A DNA stretch of 64,000 nt, taken from NCBI GenBank assembly GCA_027493885.1, contig JAOSJZ010000001.1, positions 744,001-808,000 on the forward strand, written 5' to 3'. Source of the stretch: Gaiella sp. (GTDB lineage Bacteria; Actinomycetota; Thermoleophilia; Gaiellales; Gaiellaceae). The position numbers and the translations under genes are program-made. The first letter of the stretch is position 1, and every line of letters starts with the position of its first letter. The notes under the pieces are model-generated. The model did no database searches. It was not told where the DNA came from and saw only the letters and a program-made list of their open reading frames with translations. This document shows, in pieces, positions 10,294 through 19,477 of the stretch.

Positions 10294-11318
10294 GCCTCGC
10301 CGGAGGACCGCGACGCATCCCCGTCGAGGCGAGCGGACGGCGATGGCGCGAGCGCGAGGCACTCCTCGGCAAAGCGCTCCAGGACGACCGCCATCCCGTG
10401 CTGGCGGGCCTCGGCGAGCTTCGCGGGCGTCAGCACCACGCGATGCCCGAGCACCGTGACGAGCAGTCGCTCGACGTCGGCCGGGACGACGTAGTCGCGG
10501 CCGTGGAGGAGCGCCCAGCCGCGTGCCGCGCGCTCCAGCGCGAGGCTCCCGCGCACCGACGCGCCCACCGACGTGGCGCTCATCCGGCGCGTCGCGCGGA
10601 CGAGCGCAACGACCCATTCGGCGATGAGCGGATCGAGGTACACCGTCGTCACGGCCCGCTCGAGCAACTCGATCTCCCCGACGCCCACGACGGGACGGAG
10701 GGTCGCGAGCGGGTGCGCGACGCGCTGGCCCTCGATCACGCGAAGCTCCTCGTCCGCGGAGGGGTAGCCGAGGGAGGTGCGCAGGAAGAACCGGTCGAGC
10801 TGCGCCTCCGGGAGCGGGAACGTCCCTTCGTACTCGATCGGGTTCTCCGTCGCGAGCAGAAGGAACGGGCGCGGGACCGCCTTCGTCGCCCCGTCGACGG
10901 TGACCTGCCGCTCGGCCATCGCCTCGAGGAGCGCGGACTGGGTCTTGGGCATCGCGCGGTTGATCTCGTCCACGAGCACGACGTTCGCGAAGATCGGCCC
11001 GGGCCGGAACTCGAAGTCGCGCGTCCGCTGGTCGTAGACCGCGAGCCCCGTCACGTCCGTCGGCTGGAGGTCGGGCGTGCACTGGATGCGCGTGCCCACC
11101 GCCCCCTCGATCGACTGCGAGACCGCCCGCGCGAGCACGGTCTTGGCGGTGCCCGGCACGTCCTCGAACAGCACGTGCCCGCCGCAGGCGAGCGCCGTCA
11201 GGACGAGGCGGATCTCGTCGCGCTTCCCGTGGACGACCGTCTCGATGTTCGCGAGCAGGCGGTCTGCAACCTCGACGGCCCCCCGGAGCTCGTCCGCTTG
11301 CGTGGCGTCGGCCAGCAC
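10290..11318 (-). CDS. MoxR-family AAA+ ATPase
   Basis: A 342-residue AAA+ protein. Walker A is EDVPGTAKT, Walker B is NVVLVDEINRAMPKTQSALL, sensor 1 is FLLLATENPIEYEGTFPLPE, and the arginine region is AQLDRFFLR. MoxR proteins are thought to act as chaperones that remodel or load metal into substrates presented by vWA proteins. It is the first of six overlapping or abutting genes (MoxR, DUF58, BatD-like, vWA, one-TM, vWA), which implies one mRNA and fixed stoichiometry. Confidence 0.95.
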   Translation of the reverse strand: MLADATQADELRGAVEVADRLLANIETVVHGKRDEIRLVLTALACGGHVLFEDVPGTAKTVLARAVSQSIEGAVGTRIQCTPDLQPTDVTGLAVYDQRTRDFEFRPGPIFANVVLVDEINRAMPKTQSALLEAMAERQVTVDGATKAVPRPFLLLATENPIEYEGTFPLPEAQLDRFFLRTSLGYPSADEELRVIEGQRVAHPLATLRPVVGVGEIELLERAVTTVYLDPLIAEWVVALVRATRRMSATSVGASVRGSLALERAARGWALLHGRDYVVPADVERLLVTVLGHRVVLTPAKLAEARQHGMAVVLERFAEECLALAPSPSARLDGDASRSSGEA

Positions 11319-11367
11319 GCCGACGAGTGTAGTCGGGGTATCCAGGCCGTCCCTCCCGTCGCGATGA

Positions 11368-11859
11368 CTAGGAGTCGGTCGGTCGCGCCGGCTTCACGCT
11401 GTGCGGCGGAGGAACATGCGGAAGCACGGGCAGCTCCCGCGCGCGCAGCGCGTCGACACGGAGCGCGCGTATCCCGTCGCCGAAAACCGAGTTCGGCGAG
11501 GTGCTCGCCGGCGCGGCGAAGTCTTCGGGCGCCTCGGTCGAGGCGTTGAAGCCGACCGCCCAGCCCCCGACCGCCACGACGACCATCGCGGCGATCGACG
11601 CGACATTGCCGAGCGCCCGGCTGGGGAGACGGCGCGCGCGGACGGGGGCGACGACCACCGGTCGCGGGAGCTCGTCGAGCGGCGCGGTACGCAGCTGCTC
11701 GGCCAGCCATCCGCTCTGGGCCTCGAAGGCCCTGCAGGCGGCGCACCCGGCCGTGTGGCGCGCGATCGCCCGAGCCTCCATCTCCGAGATCGCGTCGTCC
11801 AGGCGCTGCGAGATGAGCGCACGCGTACGGTCGCACCGGCGAGTCGACACACCCGTCAT
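11368..11859 (-). CDS. Zinc-finger anti-sigma-like membrane protein
   Basis: A 163-residue protein with the zinc-binding anti-sigma motif HTAGCAACRAF (HxxxCxxC) near residue 39, in a helical N-terminal domain (MEARAIARHTAGC). A transmembrane helix follows (VASIAAMVVVAVGGWAVGF), then a short outer tail. Such proteins normally hold an ECF sigma factor at the membrane. No sigma factor gene is adjacent; the next gene on the same strand is MoxR, 49 bp on. Either its sigma partner is elsewhere or it has another role. Confidence 0.75.
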   Translation of the reverse strand: MTGVSTRRCDRTRALISQRLDDAISEMEARAIARHTAGCAACRAFEAQSGWLAEQLRTAPLDELPRPVVVAPVRARRLPSRALGNVASIAAMVVVAVGGWAVGFNASTEAPEDFAAPASTSPNSVFGDGIRALRVDALRARELPVLPHVPPPHSVKPARPTDS

Positions 11860-11889
11860 GCTGACTTTGACGCCGAAACGCCCATGCGG

Positions 11890-12270
11890 TTAGAGGAAGG
11901 TCGTACGCGGGTCGATCGCGATCCCCGCCAGGATCATCACGGCGCCCATGGCGAGGAACAACCAGGCGGTCGCGCGGGCGTCGGCGCGCTCGTCCCCCGA
12001 CGCCCGCCGCACCCCCTTCGCGAAGATGCCGATCCCGAGAAGGCCGCCCAAGGGCTCGCGGTCCTCGTCGTCCCCGGCCGGGCGCAGCGGGCCGCGCACG
12101 CCGGCGAAGACGCCGAGCACGACGAGGAAGCAGCCGACGAGGTACAGGCCGGTCGCCGCCGACCGGGCCACGGGGCTGTCCAGTGCGAGCCCGATCGCCG
12201 CCGAGACCGCGGCGATGCAGAACGTCGCGAGGCCGAACAGGAGGACGATGCGTCGCGCGGCACCGCGCAC
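11890..12270 (-). CDS. Small membrane protein, unknown function
   Basis: A 126-residue protein with about four hydrophobic segments (IVLLFGLATFCIAAVSAAIG; TGLYLVGCFLVVLGVFAGV; a weaker GGLLGIGIF; and ATAWLFLAMGAVMILAGIAI), the middle joined by an acidic loop (AGDDEDREP). No family is recognised. It lies between the transporter ATPase gene dppF and the anti-sigma-like gene with gaps of about 16 and 30 bp, so it is probably co-transcribed with one or both. Confidence 0.7.
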   Translation of the reverse strand: MRGAARRIVLLFGLATFCIAAVSAAIGLALDSPVARSAATGLYLVGCFLVVLGVFAGVRGPLRPAGDDEDREPLGGLLGIGIFAKGVRRASGDERADARATAWLFLAMGAVMILAGIAIDPRTTFL

Positions 12271-12286
12271 GTCGGGTGAGGCGCTG

Positions 12287-13351
12287 CTACCCCGCCGACT
12301 CGACCGGCTGGGCGGCGGCCGCCGCGGGCTGTTCGGCGATGTCCATCGGCCAGCGCTCGAGCGGGTAGTGGCAGGCGACCAGGTGGTCGTCCAGGATCGG
12401 CGCGAGCGGCGGCGTGTCGACGTCGCAGCGGCCCGCCTGGAAGCGCGGGCAGCGCGGGTGGAAGTTGCAGGCGGCCGGCGGGTTGATCGGGTTCGGGACG
12501 TCGCCTTCGAGGACGACGCTCTTCCTCGCTCGTCCCGTGTCCGGGCTCGGGATCGGCACCGCCGAGAGAAGGGCGCCGGTGTAGGGGTGCTTCGGCTGGG
12601 CGTAGAGCTCGTCGCGCACGGCCAGCTCGACCGCCTTGCCGAGGTACATCACCATCACGCGGTCAGAGATGTGCCGCACGACGTTGAGGTCGTGCGCGAT
12701 GAAGACGTACGTGAGCCCGAACTCCCTCTGCAGGTCCTTGAGCAGGTTGAGGATCTGTGCCTGCACGGACACGTCCAGCGCCGACACGGGCTCGTCGCAG
12801 AAGATGAGCTTCGGGTTCACCGCGAGCGCGCGGGCGACGCCGATCCGCTGTCGCTGGCCACCCGAGAACTCGTGCGGGAAGCGGTTGTAGTGCTCCGGGT
12901 TCAGGCCCACCACCTCGAGCAGCTCCTGGACGCGGCGCCTCCGCTCGGCCGGCGTGCCGATCCGGTGCAGCTCGAGCGCCTCGCCGATGATGAACCCGAC
13001 GCGCTTACGGGCGTTGAGCGACGCGTACGGGTCCTGGAACACCATCATCATGTTTCGCCGCAGCGGGCGCATCTCGCGCCGCGAGAGCCCGGTGATGTCC
13101 TCGCCCTGGAACAGGACCCGGCCGGCCGTCGGCTCGAGCAGCTTGAGGATGCAGCGAACGAGGGTCGACTTGCCGCACCCCGACTCGCCCACGATCCCGA
13201 GGGTCTCCCCTTCGCGGAGCGCGAACGACACACCGTCGACCGCCTTCACCGTGGCGATCTCCTTCTGGAAGATGATCCCGCGCGTGACGGGGAAGTGCTT
13301 CTTCAGGCCCTCGACGACGAGGAGCTCGTTGCCGGTTTGGGCGGTGCTCAC
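12287..13351 (-). CDS. dppF: Peptide ABC transporter ATP-binding protein (DppF/OppF type)
   Basis: About 354 residues from GTG 13351, which overlaps the dppD stop by 4 bases. Walker A GESGCGKST, Q-loop (MMVFQDPYASLN), ABC signature FSGGQRQRIG, Walker B LIFCDEPVSALDVS and the H-loop (FIAHDLNVV) are all present. The C-terminal oligopeptide-transporter cysteine motif (PINPPAACNFHPRCPRFQ) confirms the Opp/Dpp group. It powers peptide import with DppD. The last transporter gene. Confidence 0.95.
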   Translation of the reverse strand: MSTAQTGNELLVVEGLKKHFPVTRGIIFQKEIATVKAVDGVSFALREGETLGIVGESGCGKSTLVRCILKLLEPTAGRVLFQGEDITGLSRREMRPLRRNMMMVFQDPYASLNARKRVGFIIGEALELHRIGTPAERRRRVQELLEVVGLNPEHYNRFPHEFSGGQRQRIGVARALAVNPKLIFCDEPVSALDVSVQAQILNLLKDLQREFGLTYVFIAHDLNVVRHISDRVMVMYLGKAVELAVRDELYAQPKHPYTGALLSAVPIPSPDTGRARKSVVLEGDVPNPINPPAACNFHPRCPRFQAGRCDVDTPPLAPILDDHLVACHYPLERWPMDIAEQPAAAAAQPVESAG

Positions 13352-14379
13352 GTCGACGCCCCGGTCATCAGCGACGAGACGAGCTCTGCGGCCCTGCGCG
13401 CCTTCGTCTCCGCGTCGAGATGGCACGCCTCCTCGTGCGACGGGTCGGTGCCGGTGACGGCGAGCGCCGGATCCTGCTCGCGGCAGATCGGCATCGCGTA
13501 GGCGCAGCGCGGATGGAAGCGGCAGCCCGCGGGCGGGTTCAGCAGCGAGGGCGGCTGACCGGGGATCTGGTAGAGGCGCTCGACGTTCATGTCGAGCCGC
13601 GGCAGCGATCCCATCAGGCCCCAGCTGTAGGGATGGCGCGGCTCGTTGAAGATCGACCGCACGTGCCCGCGCTCGACGATCCGCGCCGCATACATCACGA
13701 TCACCTCGTCGGCGGTCTCGGCGACGACGCCGAGGTCGTGGGTGATCATGATCACGGCCGACCCGAAGTCCTCCTGGAGCCGCTTGAGCAACGCGAGGAT
13801 CTGCGCCTGCGTCGTGACGTCGAGCGCGGTCGTCGGCTCGTCGGCGATGATCAGGTCCGGGTTGTTGATCAGCGCCATCGCGATCATCACGCGCTGGCGC
13901 ATACCCCCGGAGAACTGGTGCGGGTAGTCGTCGATGCGCCGCTCGGCGCGGGGGATCCCGACCGCCTTCAAGAGCTCCAGCGCGCGCGCATACGCCTGCT
14001 TGCGCGGCACGTCCTCGTGCAGGAGCACCGCCTCGGCGAGCTGCCGCCCGATCTTGTGCACCGGGTTCAGCGACGTCATCGGGTCCTGAAAGATCATCGC
14101 GATCTCGTTGCCGCGGATCTCGCGCAGCCGGGCGCCGGGCGCCTTTAAGAGATCCTCGCCGCGGAACAGCACCTCACCGGTCGAGGTCGCGAACTTCGCG
14201 TCGTTGAGCCCCATCACGGTGAGGCAGGTGACGCTCTTGCCCGAGCCGGACTCGCCGACGATGCCGAGCACCTGTCCCGGCTCGATCGTGAAGCTGACGC
14301 CGTCGACGGCCCTGACGATGCCGTCGTCCGTCGAGAACTCTGTCCGCAGGTCGCGGACGTCGAGGAGCGGCTCGCTCAT
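13348..14379 (-). CDS. dppD: Peptide ABC transporter ATP-binding protein (DppD/OppD type)
   Basis: A 343-residue ATPase with Walker [11 protein letters not shown], signature [10 protein letters not shown], Walker [15 protein letters not shown] and the C-terminal motif [18 protein letters not shown]. It pairs with DppF as the ATPase dimer of a dipeptide/oligopeptide importer. It overlaps dppF by 4 bases but is separated from dppB by a 134-base gap containing several hairpins, so ATPase expression may be set separately from the permease. Confidence 0.95.
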   Translation of the reverse strand: MSEPLLDVRDLRTEFSTDDGIVRAVDGVSFTIEPGQVLGIVGESGSGKSVTCLTVMGLNDAKFATSTGEVLFRGEDLLKAPGARLREIRGNEIAMIFQDPMTSLNPVHKIGRQLAEAVLLHEDVPRKQAYARALELLKAVGIPRAERRIDDYPHQFSGGMRQRVMIAMALINNPDLIIADEPTTALDVTTQAQILALLKRLQEDFGSAVIMITHDLGVVAETADEVIVMYAARIVERGHVRSIFNEPRHPYSWGLMGSLPRLDMNVERLYQIPGQPPSLLNPPAGCRFHPRCAYAMPICREQDPALAVTGTDPSHEEACHLDAETKARRAAELVSSLMTGAST

Positions 14380-14399
14380 GGGATCTCCATCATCGGCGC

Positions 14400-14518
14400 A
14401 AGGATCCTAGCGCCGCAGGCCGCGACGCGGCCCCCCGCGAAGCGGCAGGCGCAGCAAGGATCGGTCGGTCGCGAAGCGACCGTCCTCAACCCCCTTGACG
14501 CGGCGAAGCCGCGTCAAG
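14400..14518 (-). terminator. Hairpin cluster between dppB and dppD
   Basis: The strongest hairpin (14494-14518) has perfect 11-base arms around a GAA loop (TTC on the transcript) and contains the dppB stop codon in its stem. A second, with 7-base arms and the same loop, lies at 14466-14482, and shorter ones with the same GCGAAGC or GCGACGC core follow near 14421 and 14437. They probably terminate or trim the dppCAB message ahead of dppDF. Confidence 0.65.
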
Positions 14519-15485
14519 TGAGGCGGATGCGTGGATCGATCCACGCGTAGAGGAGGTCGACGACGAGCGAGAAGGCGATGATCGCGATCGCTCCGAAGAT
14601 CACGACGCCCTGCAGCACGGGCAGGTCGAAGCGCCCGATCGACTCGATCGCGGTGCCACCGAGACCGTTCAGGCCGAAGACGGTCTCGATGAAGATCGCG
14701 CCCCCGAGCAGCAGGCCGATGTCCATTCCGACCATCGTCACGACCGGCAGCATCGCGTTGCGGAGCACGTGCGAGCGGATCACGGTCGGCTCGGGCGCGC
14801 CCTTCGCTCGCGCCGTGCGGACGTAGTCCATCGAGAGCGTGTCCATCACCTCCGCGCGTACGAAGCGCACGTAGGTCCCCGCAACCACGATCGCGAGGGT
14901 CAGACACGGGAGGATCATGTGGTACGCCCAGTCCCACAGGCCGCCGCAGATGGCAGCCTCCGGGACGCTGAACACCTCGCAGTACCCGGCGATCGGGGTC
15001 AGCCCGAGCTTGAAGCCGACGACGTACGAGAGCACGAGGCCGATCCAGAACGACGGCAGCGAGATGCCGATCAGGACGTAGATCATCGCTGCTCTGTCGA
15101 GCAGCGATCGCGGCCGGAGCGCCGAGAAGATCCCGAGCGGGATCGCGATCGAGAGCACGAGGACCATCGCCCCGAAGACGAGCGACGCGGTGATCGGCGC
15201 CGCGCGCAGGATCTCCTCGTTCACCGAGCGACGCGTGACGAAGGACTGCCCGAGCGAGCCCTCGAGGACGAGGCGCTTCAGGAACTTCCCGTACTGGACG
15301 TAGAACGGCCGGTCGAGCCCGAGGAAGTGCTTGACCTCCTCGACGCGCTCGGGCGTGGCCGACTGGCCGGCGGCGAGGCGCGCGGGGTTGGCCGGGACGA
15401 GGAAGAAGATGACGTAGGTGACGAACGTGACCGCGATGAACAGCACGAGGGCCCAGAGGAGCCGTCTGATCAGGTAGCGGAGCAC
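14514..15485 (-). CDS. dppB: Peptide ABC transporter permease (DppB type)
   Basis: A 323-residue membrane protein opening MLRYLIRRLLWALVLFIAVT, the usual DppB N-terminus, with six helices and the coupling motif (EVMDTLSMDYVRTARAKGAP) that contacts the ATPases. It ends YAWIDPRIRLT. It forms the translocation pore with DppC. Here the permease gene follows the binding-protein gene by about 97 bp, while its partner dppC lies upstream of both, an unusual order. Confidence 0.95.
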   Translation of the reverse strand: MLRYLIRRLLWALVLFIAVTFVTYVIFFLVPANPARLAAGQSATPERVEEVKHFLGLDRPFYVQYGKFLKRLVLEGSLGQSFVTRRSVNEEILRAAPITASLVFGAMVLVLSIAIPLGIFSALRPRSLLDRAAMIYVLIGISLPSFWIGLVLSYVVGFKLGLTPIAGYCEVFSVPEAAICGGLWDWAYHMILPCLTLAIVVAGTYVRFVRAEVMDTLSMDYVRTARAKGAPEPTVIRSHVLRNAMLPVVTMVGMDIGLLLGGAIFIETVFGLNGLGGTAIESIGRFDLPVLQGVVIFGAIAIIAFSLVVDLLYAWIDPRIRLT

Positions 15486-15582
15486 GTCGGGAGGGTAGTC
15501 GATTCAGCTTCTGGGCGGAAGTGGGCGGGGGAGCGATCGCCTCCCCCGCCCGTGTTCCGTCATTCCGTGATCTGGCCCGAAC

Positions 15583-17196
15583 CTACTTCGTGCAGATCTG
15601 GGTCAGGAGCGTGCCCTGGGAGCCGGAGTAGCCGAAGCACCCGACCTTGGTGCTGGTCAGGATCCGGGCTCCCGAGGAGATGTACGGCGCCACCGGAGCG
15701 GCGTCCTTCATGATGTCGCGGTCGAGGATCGCGTACGCGGTCGTCCGGGCCGTGCCCGACAGCTTGTACGCGCGATCCATCTGGGCGTTGAACTTCGGGT
15801 CGTTGAAGTACGACGCGTTGACGTTGTTGTCGGCCTGGATGCGGCGACCGTCCAGGAGGACGTTGATGAAGTTCGCCGGATCCGGGTAGTCGGCGAGCCA
15901 GCCCTCGAGGGTGAGGTCGAACGGCTCGCCGCGGGTCGCCGTCTTCTCGTGCTGGACGACGCGGTCGAACAGCTTGATCTCGACGTCGACCCCGATCTGC
16001 TTCAGGTTGAACTGCACGGACTGGGCGATGGGCGGCCCGGCCGACGTGTTGTAGGTGTACATCACGGCCTTGCCGTCCCGCGTGTTGCCCTGGGCGAGGG
16101 ACTTCGCCTTCGCGTAGTTCGGGCCCTTCAGCGAGTAGATGTCGAAGTTCTTGAACCCCGGCATCCCCAGCGGGATGAACTGGTCGGTGCGGAAGCCGCC
16201 CAGGTAGCCGTGCTGCGCAACCATGAAGCGACGGTCGATCGCGTTCGCCACGGCCTGCCGCAGCTTCACGTTGTTCTGGAAGATCCCGCGCGACGTGTTC
16301 ATCGCGAGGTACCAGTTGCCGATCTGCTTCTTGACGAAGAACTGGCTCTTGTTGATGCCGAACTTGTCGGCGAGCTCCTTCGCCTGTGCCGGCGGGAAGC
16401 CGCAGACGTCGGCCTCGCCGCGCTCGCACATGAGCCGCTGCGTTGCGGGGTCGGGGCCGGCGATCCAGCGGATCTGGTCGACGTTGGCCGCGAAGCCGAG
16501 CGACTTGAACGGCTCCTGGTTGTTCTTCCAGAACGGGTTCCGCACCGCGAGAGCGGAGTTCTTGACGTTCCACTCCTTGAGGTAGTACGGACCCGCCGAG
16601 ACGACGGGCGCCTTGATCCCGTCAGCGGTGAACGGCAGGTCGACCGGCACCGCGGCGAAGAACATCATCGTCGTCCGGGCCATGAAGTCCGGCGCGACGC
16701 TCTTCAGCTTGACCGTGAAGACCTGGCCCTTCGCCGTGTAGCTGGCGATGTCGTCCATGAACGACGACGCGGGCGACTGCATGGACGCGTTCTTGCCGCG
16801 GTCGAATGCCCGCTTGAAGTTCGCGGCCGTCACCGGCTTCCCGTCCGAGAAGCGGAAGCCGTTCTTGACCGTGAAGACGTACGTCTTCCCGTCCGCCGAG
16901 ACCTTCGGCATGTTCGCCGCCATCCCCGAGAGGCGGTTGCGAGCGGCGCCTTCGGTGTGCGGGTAGTAGAGCAGCGTCAGCTGCACCGCGCTCATCATGT
17001 TCCACGAGTGGCTGAAGTAGGCGAGGCCCGGATCGACATAGTCGAAGTCGCTCCGGTTCACGATCGTGATCGTGCCGCCCTTCTTGGCCGTGGCAGCCGC
17101 CCCGGCGCCCGCCGCAGTCGACGCGAACAGCGCCCCTGCGAGCAGAGAGGCCCCGATGGCGGTCATCACGACCGAGGCCAGCATGCGTCCCTTCAT
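15583..17196 (-). CDS. dppA: Extracellular peptide-binding protein (SBP family 5)
   Basis: A secreted solute-binding protein of about 537 residues. ATG 17196 is preceded by a good AAAGGAG site. A Sec signal peptide (MLASVVMTAIGASLLAGALF, then A-rich) has no lipobox cysteine, so the protein is not an obvious lipoprotein. Family 5 features include GGTITIVNRSDFDYVDPGLA, KTYVFTVKNGFRFSDGKPVT, FKRAFDRG and GPYYLKEW. It would bring peptides, or nickel or sugars in some relatives, to DppBC. The frame is open to 17268 but the extra N-terminus lacks signal-peptide character. Confidence 0.93.
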   Translation of the reverse strand: MKGRMLASVVMTAIGASLLAGALFASTAAGAGAAATAKKGGTITIVNRSDFDYVDPGLAYFSHSWNMMSAVQLTLLYYPHTEGAARNRLSGMAANMPKVSADGKTYVFTVKNGFRFSDGKPVTAANFKRAFDRGKNASMQSPASSFMDDIASYTAKGQVFTVKLKSVAPDFMARTTMMFFAAVPVDLPFTADGIKAPVVSAGPYYLKEWNVKNSALAVRNPFWKNNQEPFKSLGFAANVDQIRWIAGPDPATQRLMCERGEADVCGFPPAQAKELADKFGINKSQFFVKKQIGNWYLAMNTSRGIFQNNVKLRQAVANAIDRRFMVAQHGYLGGFRTDQFIPLGMPGFKNFDIYSLKGPNYAKAKSLAQGNTRDGKAVMYTYNTSAGPPIAQSVQFNLKQIGVDVEIKLFDRVVQHEKTATRGEPFDLTLEGWLADYPDPANFINVLLDGRRIQADNNVNASYFNDPKFNAQMDRAYKLSGTARTTAYAILDRDIMKDAAPVAPYISSGARILTSTKVGCFGYSGSQGTLLTQICTK

Positions 17197-17370
17197 TTCA
17201 CTCCTTTCCGAGTGCAGCCCGGCTGGGTTCCGGGCCGAGGCACCATTCGCCCGTCTCGTATGACGCACGACATGGTGGTTTGTTAGAGAGCGGAGAAGAA
17301 TTTCCCTTTGCGCGGTATTCGGGGCGCGGCGCGCCGAGGCGTCGGGTGCTCATCGCTGTCGGTGAGGGGC

Positions 17371-18417
17371 CTAGAGCCTGGAGCGGGGGTCGAAGGCGTC
17401 GCGGAGCCCGTCGCCGAGGAGGTTGAAGGCGAGCGTCGTGAGGACGACCGCCAGCCCGGGCCAGAGCATCAGCAGCGGGACGGTCGTGTAGAAGTTCGGC
17501 GCGTCGGAGAGGAGGTTCCCCCAGCTCGCGGTCGGCAGCTGGATGCCGACGCCGAGGAACGACAGCGCCGCCTCGCTCAGGATGTACGCGGCGACGATCA
17601 AGGTCGAGTAGACGATGATCGGCGCCACGAGGTGCGGCAGCAGGTGCGAGCGGATGATCCGCGCGTCGCTCGCGCCGGTCATCAGCGCGGCCTCGATGAA
17701 CTCCTTCTCGCGAAGCGAGAACACCTTCGCCCGGATGATCCTCGCCGGGTAGTACCAGCCGAAGATGGTGAAGACGAGGACGAGCGTGACGACCCCCTCC
17801 CCGAGCAGGCCGCCGAAGGTGATCCCGTTCAGCCGGCTTCCCGCGGTCGACGCCAGGGCGATCACGAAGAGCAGCGCGGGGAAGGCCATCGTGATCTCCG
17901 TCAGGCGCGCGACGATGGTGTCGGCCCAGCCGCGGTAGTAGCCCGCCACCGCGCCCATCGTGACGCCGATCAGCATCACGAGGAGGGTCGAGATCAGGGC
18001 GACCTGCAGCGAGACCCTGCCGCCGTAGAGCAGGCGCAGGAACTCGTCGCGTCCGAGCGAGCCGTCGGCGCCGAGGACGAGCAGGTCGGTCTTGCCGGTC
18101 TCGTAGTTCTCCACGTGCGACCACGGTCCGACGGGCAGGAAGCCGTCGTCGAGCGCGTCGGGGAAGATCTGGTTGGGGCCGTGCCCGACGATCTTCTCGG
18201 CGACCCACGCCCCGGGGTACACGACGATCACGAGCAGGACGAGGAAGACCATGCTCGCAATCGCGACGCGGTCGCGCTTGAACCGCCGCCAGACCTGCTC
18301 CCAGTAGCCGCGGGCCCGGATCTCGCCGCCGGCCGCGGGCTGGCCGTCGGGCGCGAAATCGCTCTCGCCGAGGCCGCGGCCTAGAAGCTCGTCAGTTGTC
18401 TGGCTTGTGGTCGACAC
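17371..18417 (-). CDS. dppC: Peptide ABC transporter permease (DppC type)
   Basis: A 348-residue permease. After a polar N-terminal extension (GTG start) comes the DppC-type first helix (AIASMVFLVLLVIVVYPGAW), a long outer loop, then five helices and the coupling motif (KEFIEAALMTGASDARIIRS). It ends with LGDGLRDAFDPRSRL, typical of the family. It is the first gene of the transporter cluster, immediately after the double hairpin that ends atpG, so a promoter should lie in 18418-18500; I cannot point to one with confidence. Confidence 0.95.
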   Translation of the reverse strand: MSTTSQTTDELLGRGLGESDFAPDGQPAAGGEIRARGYWEQVWRRFKRDRVAIASMVFLVLLVIVVYPGAWVAEKIVGHGPNQIFPDALDDGFLPVGPWSHVENYETGKTDLLVLGADGSLGRDEFLRLLYGGRVSLQVALISTLLVMLIGVTMGAVAGYYRGWADTIVARLTEITMAFPALLFVIALASTAGSRLNGITFGGLLGEGVVTLVLVFTIFGWYYPARIIRAKVFSLREKEFIEAALMTGASDARIIRSHLLPHLVAPIIVYSTLIVAAYILSEAALSFLGVGIQLPTASWGNLLSDAPNFYTTVPLLMLWPGLAVVLTTLAFNLLGDGLRDAFDPRSRL

Positions 18418-18502
18418 GTGGGCGGGAGGAGAATAGCGCAGGGACCCTCGGAGTAGGACGTCGCGGCGCGCGGATCGTTGGGGACCGGGGTCAGCGCGCC
18501 CT

Positions 18503-18588
18503 GGGGTCAGGCACCACTGGGGTCAGGCACCTGACGGTGCCAGACCCCTGGGCGCGGATGCGCTGGCTACGCCAGCGCATCCGCGCCC
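18503..18588 (-). terminator. Double hairpin ending the atpZIBEFHAG operon
   Basis: The first hairpin on the minus transcript (18550-18588) has perfect 18-base arms and a 3-base loop; the atpG stop codon TAG sits at the loop. The second (18519-18548) has 13-base arms with one mismatch and a TGAC loop. The first 13 bases of its plus-strand arm (GGGGTCAGGCACC) are also present as an extra direct copy at 18503-18515. The arrangement suggests strong termination between atpG and dppC, and perhaps a repeat element that landed there. Confidence 0.75.
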
Positions 18589-19457
18589 GCCACCACCTCG
18601 AGGATCTCCTGGGTGATCTCCGCCTGGCGGGCTCGGTTCATCTCGAGCGTCAGCCCGTCGATCAGCTCGCCGGCGTTCTTGGACGCATTCCGCATCGCGG
18701 TCATGCGGGCGCCCTGCTCGGATGCCGACGACTCGAGCAGCGCGCGGTAGATCTGCGTCTCGACGTAGACGGGGAGGAGCCGTTCGAGGATCTGCTCGGG
18801 CTCCGGCTCGAAGATGAAGTCGCCGCGGAGGACGTCGTCGCGCCGCTCCTCCTCGTCGGTCTCGAGGATGTCGGCCGAGATCGGCAGGATCTCCTGCTCG
18901 GTGACGGTCTGGGTCAGCGCGGAGACGAACGTGTTGTAGACGAGGACGACGCGGTCGACCTCGCCCTCGACGAACAGCTCGGCGGCGCGATGCGCGATCC
19001 CCTGCGCGTCCGCGTACGCCGGCGCGTCCGTGAAGCCGACGAAGGTCCCGTCGACCTCGCGGCGGCGGAACGCGAGCGTCGACCGGCCCTTCTTGCCGAC
19101 CGCGAGCCACCGTACCGTCTGCCCTTCGCCCTGTAGCTGCCGCTCGAGCGCGAACGCCCGCCGCACGACCTGCGCGTTGAACGCGCCCGCAAGACCGCGG
19201 TCGCCGGAGAGCGGTACGAGCAGCGTCGTCGCGGTCGTCTCGCGCTGCTGCAGGAGCGGCAGCCCCCGGACCGACCCCGCCGCACGCCCCACGCCGGCGA
19301 TCAGCTCACGCATCGTGTCGGCGTACGGCCGCATCGCCTCGATCCGCGCCTGGGCGCGGCGCAGCTTTGCGGCCGCGACGAGCTCCATCGCGCGCGTGAT
19401 CTTGCGCGTGTTGCGCACCGACCGGATCCTGCGCTTGTAGTCCTGGACCGAAGCCAT
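18567..19457 (-). CDS. atpG: ATP synthase F1 gamma subunit
   Basis: A 296-residue gamma subunit, the rotor shaft. The N-terminal helix (DYKRRIRSVRNTRKITRAME, then LVAAAKLRRAQ) and the C-terminal helix (MTAMRNASKNAGELIDGLTL, then RARQAEITQEILEVVAGA) are the conserved pair that forms the coiled-coil shaft, and the LSGDRGLAGAFN motif is present. It ends inside a very strong hairpin. atpD and atpC, which normally follow directly, are instead 13 kb away on the same strand. Confidence 0.97.
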   Translation of the reverse strand: MASVQDYKRRIRSVRNTRKITRAMELVAAAKLRRAQARIEAMRPYADTMRELIAGVGRAAGSVRGLPLLQQRETTATTLLVPLSGDRGLAGAFNAQVVRRAFALERQLQGEGQTVRWLAVGKKGRSTLAFRRREVDGTFVGFTDAPAYADAQGIAHRAAELFVEGEVDRVVLVYNTFVSALTQTVTEQEILPISADILETDEEERRDDVLRGDFIFEPEPEQILERLLPVYVETQIYRALLESSASEQGARMTAMRNASKNAGELIDGLTLEMNRARQAEITQEILEVVAGADALA

Positions 19458-19477
19458 GGCGACTCAGCGGTTGTCAC

